Source: an uncultured Roseobacter sp. (GTDB lineage Bacteria; Pseudomonadota; Alphaproteobacteria; Rhodobacterales; Rhodobacteraceae). Taken from it: a DNA stretch of 64,000 bases. Numbering within the stretch: position 1 is the first letter of the stretch; each line of letters begins with the position of its first letter. Below, piece after piece: positions 63,592 to 64,000 of the stretch. The notes under the pieces were generated by a model. That model saw only the letters and a list, made by a program, of their open reading frames with translations, searched no databases and was not told the origin of the DNA. The stretch lies in NCBI RefSeq assembly GCF_947493125.1, contig NZ_CANLQB010000007.1, positions 124,001 through 188,000 of the forward strand, given 5' to 3'. A program made the translations under genes and the position numbers.

Positions 63592-64000
63592 CTATCCAAT
63601 CCGCCGCCCGGTGCCGGCATCGAAGCAATGCAGATGTGCCGGATCAGGCCGAAGGGAGATAGTCTGTCCCGGCGCAAACTCATGGCGTTCACGGAAGACT
63701 GCGGTGATGTCCTGGCCGCCAAAGGTGAGAAACACCATGGTCTCGGAGCCGGTCGGCTCCACCACCTTGACCTGCATGGGCAGACCCTCACCCTCCCCCA
63801 CCAGCCGGAGATGCTCCGGACGTACACCAAGGCGCACAGGCCCCGAAGCGATACTGTCGGGGTACGGCAGCTCATGTCCGCCGAGATCGATGACCCCGGT
63901 CTTGAGCTGGCCGTCGATCAGGTTCATGGAAGGCGCACCGATGAAGGTGGCGACGAATTCGTTGGCGGGGTGATCGTAAAGCTCGAGCGGCGTGCCGACC
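63592..64000 (-). CDS. Sugar ABC transporter ATPase, UgpC/MalK type (N-terminal part outside the window)
   Basis: The C-terminal ~135 residues are visible: the end of the ATPase domain (VGTPLELYDHPANEFVATFIGAPSMNL) and the TOBE regulatory domain (VRLGVRPEHLRLVGEG, SETMVFLTFGGQDITAVFRE, SLRPDPAHLHCFDAGTGRRIG). It is the energising subunit of a CUT1-type importer whose other genes must lie beyond the right edge. Same operon as the SGNH, FucU-like and rbsK genes. Confidence 0.9.
   Translation of the reverse strand, partial: VGTPLELYDHPANEFVATFIGAPSMNLIDGQLKTGVIDLGGHELPYPDSIASGPVRLGVRPEHLRLVGEGEGLPMQVKVVEPTGSETMVFLTFGGQDITAVFRERHEFAPGQTISLRPDPAHLHCFDAGTGRRIG

Noticed and set aside
1-64000. tRNA, rRNA, CRISPR arrays, insertion sequences, integrases
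   Set aside because: No cloverleaf-type CCA-adjacent motifs, repeat-spacer series, transposase genes or flanking inverted repeats were seen.

Overview
The window reads as the chromosome of a GC-rich marine-type alphaproteobacterium of the Rhodobacteraceae/Roseobacter group. The grounds are the dense use of TRAP transporters, the beta-hydroxyaspartate cycle genes, the DUF3305/DUF3306 formate dehydrogenase cluster, and many ATGA-, GTGA- and TTGA-type gene overlaps. I saw no rRNA, tRNA, CRISPR array, insertion sequence, phage gene or integrase; this is a metabolic and transport region.

Layout. 1-3.2 kb (minus): a Ser/Thr kinase, an FHA protein and a PP2C phosphatase cut by the window edge. 3.4-8.9 kb: the beta-hydroxyaspartate cycle operon bhcABCD (minus) with divergent IclR regulator bhcR, which assimilates glyoxylate to oxaloacetate. 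9.2-13.9 kb (plus): a TakP-like TRAP transporter, an amidase and a small membrane protein. 13.9-20.4 kb: a malonate operon matPQMAB (minus) with divergent GntR regulator matR and a perfect TTGTATACAA operator-like palindrome. 20.4-33 kb: a membrane-bound formate dehydrogenase operon with its accessory genes, a divergent multi-cluster ferredoxin, a c-type cytochrome interrupted by an in-frame amber codon, and a plus-strand set (DUF6494, Mrp, biotin-ligase-like, DUF6505). 33-35.2 kb: a tungstate ABC transporter. 35.5-38 kb: an uncharacterised membrane redox operon containing a ferric-reductase-like/Rieske fusion. 38.2-41.2 kb: a tripartite tricarboxylate transporter, with a divergent LysR regulator and a TauE/SafE permease. 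43-47.9 kb: an operon for a succinate dehydrogenase/fumarate reductase-like complex plus a two-subunit fumarase/tartrate dehydratase. 48-54.7 kb: a nitroreductase, a class III aminotransferase, and a TAXI-type TRAP system with a UspA protein. 55-58.1 kb: an arsenate resistance operon (ArsR-ArsC fusion, GAPDH, ArsJ). 58.1-61.6 kb: a 3-methyladenine glycosylase and molybdate transporter modABC. 61.6-64 kb: a sugar operon (ribokinase, RbsD/FucU protein, SGNH hydrolase, ABC ATPase) running off the window.

How it fits together. Most modules import and oxidise small organic acids (glyoxylate/glycolate-type, malonate, formate, C4 or tricarboxylic acids). The formate dehydrogenase needs Mo or W, and transporters for both metals are present. 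The parts that look least described are the formate dehydrogenase accessory neighbourhood, the Rieske/ferric-reductase operon, and the SDH-like complex in which the histidine that normally carries covalent FAD is replaced by cysteine.
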